The notes under the pieces are model-generated. The model saw nothing but the letters and a program-made list of their open reading frames with translations. It was not told where the DNA came from and did no database searches. This document shows positions 1 to 9,700 of a DNA stretch of 64,000 bases, one piece after another; position 1 is the stretch's first letter, and each line of letters begins with the position of its first letter. The translations under genes and the position numbers were made by a program. Source of the DNA: Listeria costaricensis (lineage in GTDB: Bacteria > Bacillota > Bacilli > Lactobacillales > Listeriaceae). The stretch lies in contig NZ_FXUT01000006.1 of the NCBI RefSeq assembly GCF_900183385.1, forward strand, positions 78,710-142,709, written 5' to 3'.

Positions 1-1548
1 AATGAAACCCATTTGGAAACACTTGCCGCACTTTCACGTTTGCTCGTTCATCCAACGTTTGTAGAAAATCTGAAAAAAACACAAACACCAGATGAAGTTG
101 TAGCACTATTCGATCAAGAACAAGCGGATTCAGAAGAAAATGCACAGGAAACTCCTGTATCTGCAGACGTCGAAAAAGAGTTCGTTGTGGCTGTCACAGC
201 TTGTCCCACAGGCATCGCGCACACCTATATGGCGGAAGACGCGCTTAAAAATAAAGCCAAAGAATTGGGCGTTGAAATCCGCGTTGAAACCAATGGATCA
301 GAAGGTGTCAAACATCGATTGACAAAAGAAGAAATCGAACGTGCTGCGGGTGTCATCGTAGCTGCCGATAAGAATGTTGAAATGGCTCGTTTTGACGGAA
401 AACATGTATTACAGACGCCAGTAAGTGATGGTATCCGTAAGCCAGAAGAGCTTATCAATCGCGCACTAAAACAAGATGCACCGGTTTATCATAGTAACGG
501 AGCTGTGAATAAAGAAGAATCTGAAGAAAAGTTGTCAGTCGGCAGTAAAATTTACAAAGACCTGATGAACGGAATTTCGCACATGCTGCCATTTGTTGTC
601 GGCGGCGGGATTTTAATGGCTATATCCTTCTTAATTGAAGGTTTTGCACCGGATAGCTCGATCTTTAAAATGCTCGGACAAATTACAGGTGGCGAAACAG
701 GAGCTTTCCTCTTCCTGATTCCAATATTAGCCGGTTTCATTGCCAGCAGTATCGGTGATCGTCCAGCTCTAATGCCTGGTATGGTCGGTGGTTTAATGGC
801 TGCACAAACAGGCGCAGGGTTCCTTGGCGGTTTAGCAGCTGGTTTCCTTGCAGGCTACGTAGTTCTAGGACTTAAAAAAGTATTTGCAGGCATGCCGAAA
901 TCTTTAGAAGGCCTAAAACCAATCTTGCTCTATCCAGTCTTTGGCCTATTAATTACCGGCGGCATCATGTATTATGTGGCTGATCCGATTTTCAAAGTTA
1001 TCAATGATTTCCTTGTGACACAGCTAGAAGGCTTAGGAACGACTAATGCAGTGATTTTAGGGGTTGTCTTGGGTGGTATGATGGCCATTGATATGGGAGG
1101 ACCGTTCAATAAAGCGGCATATACCTTTGCGATTGGCGTATTTACCTCGACAGGTGATGGCACATTTATGGCCGCTGTTATGGCTGGCGGTATGGTTCCA
1201 CCACTTGCCATCGCACTTGCAACTACTTTCTTCCGGAATAAATTTACAGAGCAGGAAAAACAAGCAGGTTTAACCAACTATGTCTTAGGTCTGTCATTTA
1301 TTACAGAAGGAGCGATTCCGTTTGCCGCGGCAGATCCGCTTCGTGTGATTGTATCCTCCGTCATTGGTTCGGCAATTGCCGGCGGGTTGACGCAATTCTG
1401 GCATTTGAATGTTCCGGCTCCTCACGGCGGAATCTTTGTTGCACCACTTGCAAATAATCCTTTACTGTTCCTGTTAGCTATTCTGATTGGTACAGTTGTT
1501 GCCGGACTTATTTATGGTTTTTGGAAGAAACCGGCGAAAGAAATTTAA
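1..1548 (+). CDS. fruA: PTS fructose-family EIIABC permease, 5' partial
   Basis: Membrane component of a fructose-type phosphotransferase system, importing and phosphorylating a sugar with PEP-derived phosphate. The reading frame is open to base 1, so the N-terminus, with the phosphorylated His of the EIIA domain, lies outside the window. What is left is the EIIA C-terminal end (about 45 residues), an Asp/Glu-rich linker, an EIIB domain with the ACPTGIAHTYMAE signature (phospho-Cys codon at 202-204), and a full multi-span EIIC domain with the GDRPALMPGMVGG and FITEGAIPFAA segments. The A-B-C order is that of fructose permeases such as FruA. The gene ends in a clear hairpin terminator. Substrate is inferred from domain order and synteny; mannose- or glycerone-type substrates of the same family cannot be excluded. 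Confidence 0.93.
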   Translation, partial: NETHLETLAALSRLLVHPTFVENLKKTQTPDEVVALFDQEQADSEENAQETPVSADVEKEFVVAVTACPTGIAHTYMAEDALKNKAKELGVEIRVETNGSEGVKHRLTKEEIERAAGVIVAADKNVEMARFDGKHVLQTPVSDGIRKPEELINRALKQDAPVYHSNGAVNKEESEEKLSVGSKIYKDLMNGISHMLPFVVGGGILMAISFLIEGFAPDSSIFKMLGQITGGETGAFLFLIPILAGFIASSIGDRPALMPGMVGGLMAAQTGAGFLGGLAAGFLAGYVVLGLKKVFAGMPKSLEGLKPILLYPVFGLLITGGIMYYVADPIFKVINDFLVTQLEGLGTTNAVILGVVLGGMMAIDMGGPFNKAAYTFAIGVFTSTGDGTFMAAVMAGGMVPPLAIALATTFFRNKFTEQEKQAGLTNYVLGLSFITEGAIPFAAADPLRVIVSSVIGSAIAGGLTQFWHLNVPAPHGGIFVAPLANNPLLFLLAILIGTVVAGLIYGFWKKPAKEI

Positions 1549-1557
1549 ATCTATGCC

Positions 1558-1593
1558 AAACAGTCTTTCTTGTCAAAAGGGAGGCTGTTTTTT
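1558..1593 (+). terminator. Rho-independent terminator of fruA
   Basis: Inverted repeat beginning AAACAGTC and closing with GGCTGTTT (with G-U pairs), followed directly by a T run; 10 bases after the fruA stop. Confidence 0.75.
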
Positions 1594-1623
1594 ATTGAAA
1601 TAGTCGAATTCTCAAATTTCTGC

Positions 1624-1632
1624 TGTTATAAT
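1624..1632 (+). promoter_or_regulatory. Extended -10 promoter for the XRE gene
   Basis: TGTTATAAT, a perfect -10 hexamer (1627-1632) with a TG extension, lies 25 bases before the XRE start. No good -35 at 17 bases is seen, which fits an extended -10 promoter. Confidence 0.5.
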
Positions 1633-1656
1633 AAAAGAGAAGAAGGGGTGGTACAT

Positions 1657-2007
1657 ATGGATTTTGGTGAAAAATTAATCAATCTACGGAAAAAGAATCG
1701 TATGACGCAGAAACAGCTAGCCCAAAAAATTGGTGTAACAGCATCTACAATCAGTAAATATGAGAATGACAACCATCGTCCGCCAATCTTCATTCTGGCT
1801 AAGCTTGCCGAGACTCTCGGTACCACAACAGATTTTCTGTTAGATGATGTGGCGGGACTGCGTGAAAAAAATTCAGTAAATGCTTTTCCATTAATTGGAA
1901 ACCCGGAACTTGAAAAGTGGTATTTAGAACTCCCATATACATTGTCTGAAAGAGAGTTGCTTCTTCTCAAACAAATTTCTGAGGCGATTGAAAGACAAAA
2001 ATCTTAA
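1657..2007 (+). CDS. XRE-family transcriptional regulator (116 aa)
   Basis: Small DNA-binding regulator. The N-terminal HTH_3 domain (about residues 5-60) is plain: RMTQKQLAQKIGVTASTIS is the helix-turn-helix, followed by the typical KYE and PP...LAKLAETLGTTTDFLL sequence. The C-terminal 50 residues are not a known ligand domain and may mediate dimerisation. The start at 1657 is chosen because GAAGGGGTGG sits just before it and residue 1 begins the HTH domain; an upstream in-frame extension from 1570 runs through the fruA terminator and is rejected. It sits alone between two terminators, convergent with comK. In Listeria an equivalent small regulator occupies this place beside comK. Target genes are unknown. 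Confidence 0.88.
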   Translation: MDFGEKLINLRKKNRMTQKQLAQKIGVTASTISKYENDNHRPPIFILAKLAETLGTTTDFLLDDVAGLREKNSVNAFPLIGNPELEKWYLELPYTLSERELLLLKQISEAIERQKS

Positions 2008-2014
2008 AGAGATA

Positions 2015-2045
2015 AGCCAGCATGTGAAGAAATGCTGGCTTTTTA
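2015..2045 (+). terminator. Terminator of the XRE gene
   Basis: Perfect 9-bp stem AGCCAGCAT / ATGCTGGCT followed by TTTTAT, 8 bases after the stop. Confidence 0.85.
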
Positions 2046-2083
2046 TGATATTGCCGTGAGAAGTTTGTTATAGTGAGAACATT

Positions 2084-2680
2084 TTATTTTTCATTGTGTA
2101 ATTTTTTATCAACTTGATAAATAAGTTGTTTTTCGGCAGCAAGTGTCGCTGGTGGGAAAAACATATTGATATACGGATACTCTGCTTCAATCGCCCGAAC
2201 CTTTTGCGAATATTTCATATGTAGCATACTAGTTCGCGCCACTTGATTATTGAATGAGTGAAGAGAAATATCAATTTCATAGGTATTTAGATTAGCAAAT
2301 TGGATAGCAGTCTGATTAATTTTAAAAGAATCATAGTCTCGAATATGCTGAGGAAACACCCAGATGCAGTTTGGATTTTGGGGTGAAGCAGTTGGAAATG
2401 CATAAGTAAAAGTAAGTGGATCAATAATTAAAGGCGGTTTGTGCGTTACACCAATTAGGTGTTTGGTACCATCTTTGCGTCCAATAAAACTTGCACCATA
2501 TAATTTACAACTGGTTTTAATAATTTCAAACGGGGTAAATTTAGATATATAACGAGCGTTCAATTCTAAAATTTCTGAGTGAAGTTCCCCGTCTGTTATT
2601 TTAGGCAGGATCATCATTGTATGAGGATTAATTTCGTAAATCGATTTGCTGGAATCTAGTCCCTTTTTCAAATTCATCAT
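2084..2680 (-). CDS. comK: Competence transcription factor ComK, uninterrupted
   Basis: Homologue of ComK, the master activator of competence genes, which binds paired AT-boxes as a tetramer. Recognisable family segments include YEINPHTMMILP near the N-terminus, the core CKLYGASFIGRKDGTKHLIG, and the central region DPLTFTYAFPTASPQNP. Length (198 aa) is close to the 192 aa of B. subtilis ComK and there is no frameshift. Two tandem ATG codons (2680 and 2677) are crowded by the AGGAG at 2681-2685; a TTG at 2671 sits at a better distance of 9 bases and could be the true start. In many L. monocytogenes strains this gene is split by a prophage; here it is whole. It is transcribed toward the XRE gene and divergently from the IDEAL-domain gene. 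Whether competence works cannot be told from here. Confidence 0.92.
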   Translation of the reverse strand: MMNLKKGLDSSKSIYEINPHTMMILPKITDGELHSEILELNARYISKFTPFEIIKTSCKLYGASFIGRKDGTKHLIGVTHKPPLIIDPLTFTYAFPTASPQNPNCIWVFPQHIRDYDSFKINQTAIQFANLNTYEIDISLHSFNNQVARTSMLHMKYSQKVRAIEAEYPYINMFFPPATLAAEKQLIYQVDKKLHNEK

Positions 2681-2771
2681 CTCCTGGTGTAATATTTTTT
2701 ATAATGCGTAGAATTAGTGAATGCAGTCTTCTCACAGCAAATTCATTCATGCATATAGTAATTTTGTAGCT

Positions 2772-2800
2772 ATTATAACATGGATTTGAATAGCAGTCAC
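2772..2800 (-). promoter_or_regulatory. Candidate sigma-A promoter of comK
   Basis: On the minus strand GTGACT (2800-2795) is followed after exactly 17 bases by a perfect TATAAT (2777-2772), about 90 bases upstream of comK. Confidence 0.5.
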
Positions 2801-2887
2801 TATAATTTGAAAAAGTTCAATTTTCAATCGATTTATAGAATTTTCAGCTCGTTTTATAAAATTTTGAAGGAAAAGGAGTGATTAGTC

Positions 2888-3124
2888 GTGGAAATGCGTG
2901 ATTTCTCTAACTCGTTGATGAATCAGGTCGGAATGTTGAAGGGTGAGAAAGAATTAACGAATGTCTTTATCGAATGCTACATGACGATGCTCCTAGATAA
3001 ACGAAAAGTCGAGCAGCTTAAGGAAGAAATTGACAAAGCCTTGGATCAAAAGGATAAAGATAAATTCATCGAACTCACTGAAAAACTGCAGCAGGTTGAA
3101 AAAGAAATGTTAGCTTTTAAGTGA
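2888..3124 (+). CDS. IDEAL-domain small protein (78 aa)
   Basis: Short soluble protein with a C-terminal IDEAL domain (about residues 35-75), recognised by the pattern LLDKRKVEQLKEEIDKAL followed by a charged helix rich in Lys/Glu/Asp. IDEAL domains occur in small Firmicute proteins such as YpiB-type proteins and at the end of ComK-neighbour genes in Listeria; a biochemical role is not established. Start: GTG at 2888 lies 9 bases after AGGAG (2874-2878); an in-frame ATG at 2894 would be 15 bases away and is less likely. It stands alone, divergent from comK and closed by a strong terminator before addB. Confidence 0.8.
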   Translation: MEMRDFSNSLMNQVGMLKGEKELTNVFIECYMTMLLDKRKVEQLKEEIDKALDQKDKDKFIELTEKLQQVEKEMLAFK

Positions 3125-3133
3125 TTTTTATGA

Positions 3134-3177
3134 AAAACTAGGATAGTATTGAATTATTGAGCTATCCTAGTTTTTTT
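3134..3177 (+). terminator. Terminator of the IDEAL-domain gene
   Basis: Perfect stem of 12-13 bp (AAACTAGGATAG / CTATCCTAGTTT) with seven T residues after it. Confidence 0.92.
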
Positions 3178-3225
3178 GTGGATAAAAATAGTATTTTGAC
3201 GCCTTTTTAATGCTCAAAAAAGAGA

Positions 3226-3254
3226 TGGACGAGCAGCAAAAAAAGTCGTATAAT
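3226..3254 (+). promoter_or_regulatory. Sigma-A promoter of addBA
   Basis: TGGACG (3226-3231), 17-base spacer, perfect TATAAT (3249-3254), 30 bases before the addB start. Confidence 0.6.
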
Positions 3255-3258
3255 AAAA

Positions 3259-3272
3259 CAAACATATGTTCG
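3259..3272 (+). promoter_or_regulatory. LexA/DinR-like operator at the addBA start site
   Basis: CAAACATATGTTCG differs by one base from the Gram-positive SOS box CGAACATATGTTCG (consensus CGAACNNNNGTTCG). It begins five bases after the -10 and covers the expected transcription start, a place where a repressor would block initiation. Assignment to LexA is by motif only. Confidence 0.6.
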
Positions 3273-3283
3273 GTGGTGAAGAA

Positions 3284-6200
3284 ATGACATTCCAAATGAT
3301 ACTGGGGAAAGCGGGCAGTGGCAAGACAACGTATCTAGTAGCTGAAATTGCAGCGAAAATGAAGAAAGAACAACATAAGAATATCATTTTGATTGTACCT
3401 GACCAAATGACTTTTCAAATGGAGACTTATTTTCTTAAAAAAACGGGCAGTGCAGGAATGATGAATTTACAAGTATACAGCTTTAACCGTTTAGCTTTTC
3501 GTGTGCTCCAAGAAACAGGCGGTCTATCCAATACATTTTTAACAACGACGGGTATGGAAATGCTGGTGAGGGACGCAATACGTGAAAATGAATCACAACT
3601 CAAGATTTTTAAACGTGCGGCCAATAAAAAAGGTTTTTACAAAGAATTAGTTCAATTATTTAAAGAAATGAAACAGTATGAGATTGACAAAGAAACGATG
3701 ACACAAGAAACGACAGACCATGCAACTAATCAAAAAATGCAGGATGTAGCGTTGCTCTATGAAAAATATCAAGAGAAATTATTTGGCAAATACATGGAAA
3801 AAGAGGATTATTTACGTTTGCTAAAAGAGCAGATGGAGAACAGCTCTTTTATGAAAGATACCCTTATATATATAGATGGCTTTGATCATTTTTCTGCGCA
3901 AGAAAGATCTGTAATAGGAGAAATGATGAGACTGACAGATAAGGTCACAATATCTATGACGTTGCGTGAGAACCGTTCAAATACCCAAAATTTGGATCTT
4001 TTTCAAATGGTTCAGGAGACGTATGAGCAGTTGCGGACCTTGGCGGCTGAATATCATGTGATTGAAGAACCGCCAGTTTTATTATCCGATAATAAGAGGG
4101 CGCGTCGACCTGCTCTCTCGTTCTTAGAAGAAAATTGGGGAAACGCCTTTTCACGCCGATATGAAGGAGAAACTGACGGGCTGCATCTCCATCAAGCTAG
4201 CAATCGCCGAGCAGAGTTAGAAGGTATAGCCCGAAATATCAAACGTTTAGTTCAAGAAGAAGGCTATCGGTTCCAAGATATGAGTATCCTTGTCCGGAAC
4301 TTAAAAGATTATACAACGATTATAGAAGCTGTTCTGCTTGATATGGATATTCCTTACTTTTTAGACCATAAACGTTCAATGGGTAGCCATCCGTTTATTG
4401 AATTTATTAAGTCGAGCCTTGAAACCATCCGTAAAAATTGGGCTTATGAGACGATTTTTCAAACCGTTCGAACAGAATTTTTATTTCCACTTCAAGAAGA
4501 TTCTCAGCATTTTCGACAAAAGGTAGATCAATTTGAAAATTATTTACTAGAGAATGGCATTTATAATAAGCAGCGATGGTTTCAAAGTGAGACGTGGCGT
4601 TATAGGAAAATACGTGGTTTAATGACAGATATTGGTGTGCAAACGGACGAAGAAAAAGAGATGGAGCAGCTGATTAATGATCTGCGCTCGTCTATTCAGA
4701 CACCTCTTTTATTTCTGGAGCAACAGTTAAAAGGAGCGAATACTGGCCGAGATTATGCGGCTGCTTTCTATCAATATTTGCAGCGGATAGAGGCGCCTGA
4801 AAGATTAGAACTATGGCGGCAAAAAGCTGAAGAAAGAGGCATGCTTGAACTTGCACGAGAACACGAGCAAGCTTGGCGTCAGTTCTGTTCGTTATTAGAT
4901 GAATTTGTTGAGATTCTTGGAGAGAGCACACTATCACAGAATGATTTTACAGAAATCATCTTAACTGGATTGGATGCGCTTGAGTTCTCGCTTTTACCAC
5001 CTGCACTTGATCAGGTGATTATTGGTGATATGGAAAAAGCAAGGCTTCTAGATGCCAAAATTGTCTTTGCTATTGGTTTGAATGAAGGTGTCTTTCCAAA
5101 GCGTCTAGCAGATGGAGGCGTGCTTTCTGAACAAGATCGTCAGGCGCTTGCTCAAAACGGTATTGAGCTCAAACCGTCTAATCAAAAACAACTGGTTTAT
5201 GAGGAGTTTATTGCTTACCGGCTATTTAGTTTGCCAAGTGATCATCTTTATTTGAGTTATCCGGCAGCCGACGAGGAAGGTAAGCTATTACCTGAATCTA
5301 GCTATCTTAGAAAATTAAAAACACAGTTCCCGCAGTTAACAGAAACCATCGATGTACTCGATCCAACATTGCTTCAACCCACGGAACAATTAGCCTATAT
5401 CGTTTCTGGGAAAAACGTTTTGAGTTATTTGACCACACAACTACAGCAATACAAGCGCGGTTATTCAATGGATGACGTGTGGTGGGAGACTTATAATTAT
5501 TATGCTCGCACAAAAAATAAAGATGCTATGCAAATATTGCAAAGTCTTTCTTATGAGAATCAAACACATCGGTTACAAGAAACAACGGCAAAAGAATTGT
5601 TTGGTGAAAAAATTCATGCGAGTGTTTCGCGTATGGAGGGGTTCTTTAGTTGTGAGTTTCAACATTTTGCCCAATACGGATTAAAACTAGAAGAAAGAGC
5701 GACTTATTCTTTGGAAGCCGTTGATATGGGAGATATTTTTCACGGTGCAATGGAATGGATTGCTATAGAATTGAAGCGGCGTGGACTAGACTGGGGAGCA
5801 CTTGATTCCGCCATTTGTGAAGATCTTGCGCAGAAGGCCATGGATTATCTGGCACCAAAGCTACAGCATGAGATTTTACTTAGCAGTCACCGTATGGCTT
5901 ATATTCAATATAAGCTATTAAGAATTATTACGCGTGCCACAAAAGTGCTGAATGAACAAGCGAAATACAGTGCCTTTCGTCCGCTTGATTTAGAAGTAGC
6001 TTTTGGAATCAACGGACAGATTCCCCCCATGCGTGTACCACTCAAGCATCAACAGGAACTGATACTTCAAGGGCGTATCGACAGAATTGATGTAGCCGAA
6101 CAAAATGATCGAATGTTTTTACGGATTATTGATTATAAATCAAGTACACATGACTTACCTCTTACAGAAGTTTATTATGGAATTGCTCTACAAATGCTGA

Positions 6201-6757
6201 CCTACTTAGACATTGTGGTAACGAATGCAGATAAACTAATTGGGCGGACAGCTGAGCCGGCGGGTGTCCTTTATTTCCATCTGCATAATCAGCTTATTCA
6301 TGCGGACCATCCGTTGACAGAACAAGAAATCGAAAAAGAATTACAAAAAAGCTATCGCATGAAAGGCCTAATTTTATCTGATCCACTAGCTGTCTCACTG
6401 ATGGATAATTCGCTGGATGATGGTGGAAGCTCATTGATTGTTCCAGCTGAAATCAAAAAAGATGGGACGCTAGGTATGCGTTCGAAAACAGCTACCAAAA
6501 AAGAGTTTGAGCAAATGCGGCATTATGTGCGAAAAAAATATCAGGAAGCAGGAAATCGAATCGTCACGGGTCAAGTTTCGATCAATCCGTATAAACTGAG
6601 AGAACAAACGCCGTGTACTTTTTGTCCGTTTCGTTCTGTCTGTCAATTTGACCCGGCTTCTGGACACGACCATTACCGCTTTTTAGCAAATGCTCAAGCA
6701 AAAGAAGTCTTAAAGAAAATAGCGGAAGGAGAGGAAGACGATGAAGCAAATTCCTAA
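3284..6757 (+). CDS. addB: AddB subunit of the AddAB helicase-nuclease
   Basis: Second subunit of the RecBCD-like AddAB enzyme that resects double-strand breaks up to Chi and loads RecA. An N-terminal helicase-like fold carries an intact Walker A, GKAGSGKT (residues 8-15). The C-terminal nuclease domain has LRIIDYKSS, the core of the RecB-type nuclease motif, flanked by the four cysteines of the iron-sulfur staple: C790, then C1111, C1114 and C1120 (C-X2-C-X5-C). Length is 1157 aa, normal for the family. The start at 3284 is used because GGTGGTGAAG precedes it and MTFQMILGKAG is the usual N-terminus; ATG 3266 lies within the operator. The stop overlaps the addA start by 17 bases, so the subunits are translationally coupled. 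Confidence 0.97.
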   Translation: MTFQMILGKAGSGKTTYLVAEIAAKMKKEQHKNIILIVPDQMTFQMETYFLKKTGSAGMMNLQVYSFNRLAFRVLQETGGLSNTFLTTTGMEMLVRDAIRENESQLKIFKRAANKKGFYKELVQLFKEMKQYEIDKETMTQETTDHATNQKMQDVALLYEKYQEKLFGKYMEKEDYLRLLKEQMENSSFMKDTLIYIDGFDHFSAQERSVIGEMMRLTDKVTISMTLRENRSNTQNLDLFQMVQETYEQLRTLAAEYHVIEEPPVLLSDNKRARRPALSFLEENWGNAFSRRYEGETDGLHLHQASNRRAELEGIARNIKRLVQEEGYRFQDMSILVRNLKDYTTIIEAVLLDMDIPYFLDHKRSMGSHPFIEFIKSSLETIRKNWAYETIFQTVRTEFLFPLQEDSQHFRQKVDQFENYLLENGIYNKQRWFQSETWRYRKIRGLMTDIGVQTDEEKEMEQLINDLRSSIQTPLLFLEQQLKGANTGRDYAAAFYQYLQRIEAPERLELWRQKAEERGMLELAREHEQAWRQFCSLLDEFVEILGESTLSQNDFTEIILTGLDALEFSLLPPALDQVIIGDMEKARLLDAKIVFAIGLNEGVFPKRLADGGVLSEQDRQALAQNGIELKPSNQKQLVYEEFIAYRLFSLPSDHLYLSYPAADEEGKLLPESSYLRKLKTQFPQLTETIDVLDPTLLQPTEQLAYIVSGKNVLSYLTTQLQQYKRGYSMDDVWWETYNYYARTKNKDAMQILQSLSYENQTHRLQETTAKELFGEKIHASVSRMEGFFSCEFQHFAQYGLKLEERATYSLEAVDMGDIFHGAMEWIAIELKRRGLDWGALDSAICEDLAQKAMDYLAPKLQHEILLSSHRMAYIQYKLLRIITRATKVLNEQAKYSAFRPLDLEVAFGINGQIPPMRVPLKHQQELILQGRIDRIDVAEQNDRMFLRIIDYKSSTHDLPLTEVYYGIALQMLTYLDIVVTNADKLIGRTAEPAGVLYFHLHNQLIHADHPLTEQEIEKELQKSYRMKGLILSDPLAVSLMDNSLDDGGSSLIVPAEIKKDGTLGMRSKTATKKEFEQMRHYVRKKYQEAGNRIVTGQVSINPYKLREQTPCTFCPFRSVCQFDPASGHDHYRFLANAQAKEVLKKIAEGEEDDEANS

Positions 6758-9700
6758 AAAACCGCAAGATGCGACATGGACAGATGAGCAGTGGCGGGCT
6801 ATCCACGCAGACGGTCAGAATATCCTTGTAGCTGCTGCGGCTGGTTCAGGTAAGACGGCTGTCCTTGTCACAAGAATTATTGAAAAATTAAAGCAAGAAG
6901 ACAGCAGAGTCCAAGTGGATGAATTGCTGGTTGTCACCTTTACCAATGCTTCAGCCGCTGAAATGAAGCATAGAATTGGTCAGGCATTAGAAAATGAACT
7001 ATTGAAAACACCGGATTCTGTCCATCTAAGAAAACAATTGGCCCTGCTTAGTAATACTTCAATCTCCACGCTGCATTCATTTTGCTTAGACCTAATTCGA
7101 AAATATTATTATCAAACAGATATTGATCCAGATTTTCGACTAATCGAGCCGATCGAAAGTGGTATGATTCGAGATGAAGTTTTGGATGAACTATTAGAAG
7201 AGCAGTATAGTATGGCTGAAAATGACGCTTTCTTTCATCTTGCGGATGCAATCACGGGTGATCGAAGTGATCAAGGGCTATATGATTTGTTAATAAAGCT
7301 TTATGAATTCTCAGAAGCGAACCCTGAACCAAACAAATGGTTGCAAAGCTTGAGTGATTATTATCAGACAGCTCAGATGGAGAGCTTGGCAGATTTAGAT
7401 TATTATCCGCTGATTCTAAAAGCAATCAACATGAGCTTAGATCAAGCCATCAGCGAACTAGCCTATGCGGTTCAATTAGCAGAACAAGCAGGAGGACCAG
7501 ATGTCTATTTGCCGCTTCTAAAAGAAGAAAAGCAGCAATTATGCCAAATCAAAGCAGCGGAAACAATGGATTTCTCCTCGTTAGCAGAAGTCTGGAAGGC
7601 CATTCAATTTAAGCGTCTGCCAACTTTAAAAAAGAAGGAAGAATATGACGCTCTGCTAGTAGATGCGACAAAAAAAGCACGAGATACTGCAAAAAAAGCG
7701 GTTCAGCAAGTCATGAATGATTGGTTTACGCGGACAGAACAGCAGTATCTAGATGATTTATCTGCCATGTTGCCAGATGTCAAAGCGTTAGTAAGTCTCG
7801 TGCAAGCATTTGCGATACGTTTTAAGGAAGCTAAAAAAGCGCAAGGCGTACTGGATTTTAATGATCTAGAACATTTAGCTCTCGAAATTTTGATGGATAA
7901 AGATCAAGATAAGATCGCGCCATCTGAGATTGCACTTCGGCTGAGAAAGCAGTATAAAGAAGTATTAATCGATGAATATCAAGATACCAATATGGTACAA
8001 GAGACCATTTTGAAGCTTTTAACACATGATGAGGAAGCAGCAGGAAATTTATTTATGGTAGGTGATGTTAAGCAGTCTATTTATCGCTTTCGACTGGCTG
8101 AACCATCCCTATTTCTTGGAAAATACAGTAGATATCGTTTGGATGGAGAAAAAACAGGATTAAGAATTGATCTAGCGAAGAATTTCCGAAGTCGGCATGA
8201 AGTACTTGATATCACTAATTTTCTATTCCGCCAGATAATGGACCAAGAAGTTGGCGAAATTAATTATGATGCCGCTCAAGAACTAAAATTAGGAGCAAAT
8301 TTTGCGGAAAATAGTTGCTATGAAACAGAATTGCTTCTTGTAGATATGGAAAAAGGTGAACAGGCAGAACTGACAGATGATCTGTCTCCCCAAGAATTGC
8401 AAAAAAATCAATTGGAAGCAAAAGCCATTGTAAGGAAAATTGAGGAACTAGTAGCTAAGCAATTTCCTATCTATGACAAGAAATTAGGTGAATTCCGACC
8501 AGTAACTTACCGTGATATCGTCATATTATCAAGGTCTATGTCTGGAGCTCCTGAAATTGAAGAAGCGATGAAAGAGCGGGATATTCCGTTTTATGTGAAC
8601 AGTCGTACGGGCTATTTTGAGGCGACAGAGGTTGCGATCATGATTTCTTTATTGAAGTTGATCGATAATCCATATCAGGATATTCCATTAGCCTCTGTGT
8701 TACGTTCACCTATTATTGGCCTAAATGAAGAAGAACTCGGCCAAATTCGAGCGATTAAAAAAAGAGGGTACTATTTTGAAGCTGTACAGACTTATTGTCA
8801 AGAGAAGCAAGATGGTTTAGCAGAAAAGTTGAGTGATTTTCTTAAGCAACTCAACCAGTGGCGAGAACTATCCATTCGGGAGAACTTAACTACGCTACTT
8901 TATCAAATTTATAATGAGACAAATTTTTATGAATTTGTAGGGGGGCTCCCAGGCGGCAAGGAACGTCAGGCTAATTTAAGAGCATTATATGATCGAGCTC
9001 ATCAATATGAAAATACGGCTTTTCGCGGACTTTTCCGTTTTATTCGCTTTGTTGAACGTTTAGAATTGCGAGGAGATGACCTTGGGACAGCCAAAACTTT
9101 AGGGGAAAAAGAAGATGTCGTACGAATGATGACTATTCATGCAAGTAAAGGACTAGAATTTCCAGTTGTTATTGTAGCTGGAATCAATCGTCGGTTTAAC
9201 ATGCGGGATATTCATGCCAAGGTACTCCTAGATAAAGATTATGGATTTGCAGCGAGTTATACAAATGTAGAGAAACGTCTGACGTATCCTACAATCATGC
9301 AGCAAGCGATCAAGCAAAAGAAATATCAAGAAATGATTGCCGAAGAAATGCGTGTACTATATGTCGCGCTGACGCGGGCAGAGGAGAAGCTCATTTTATT
9401 AGGGACAGTTCCAGACTGGCAAAAGATGCTTCTTCAAATTGAACCAGTCGCCATGCAAGCGGAGGAGATTTTAGCAGCAAGTGAGCGATTTAAGGCTAAA
9501 ACATATTTAGAATGGATCAGTAAAAGCTTTGTTCGCCACCCGGATTTTGGTAAACAGACGGGGCTGTCAACAAATGGTCATATTCTCCCTACGAATAGCC
9601 GCTTGCAAGTAACAGTCTACACACATGAAAACCTTATCCAACAGGCAGATGTGAAAAAGGAGCAGCAAGTCTATCTGGAAAATTTAAAGCAGTTCCAACC

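Noticed and set aside
2820-2850. CodY site (AATTTTCWGAAAATT) upstream of the IDEAL gene and comK
   Set aside because: Best matches reach only 11 of 15 positions in a region that is A/T-rich anyway.
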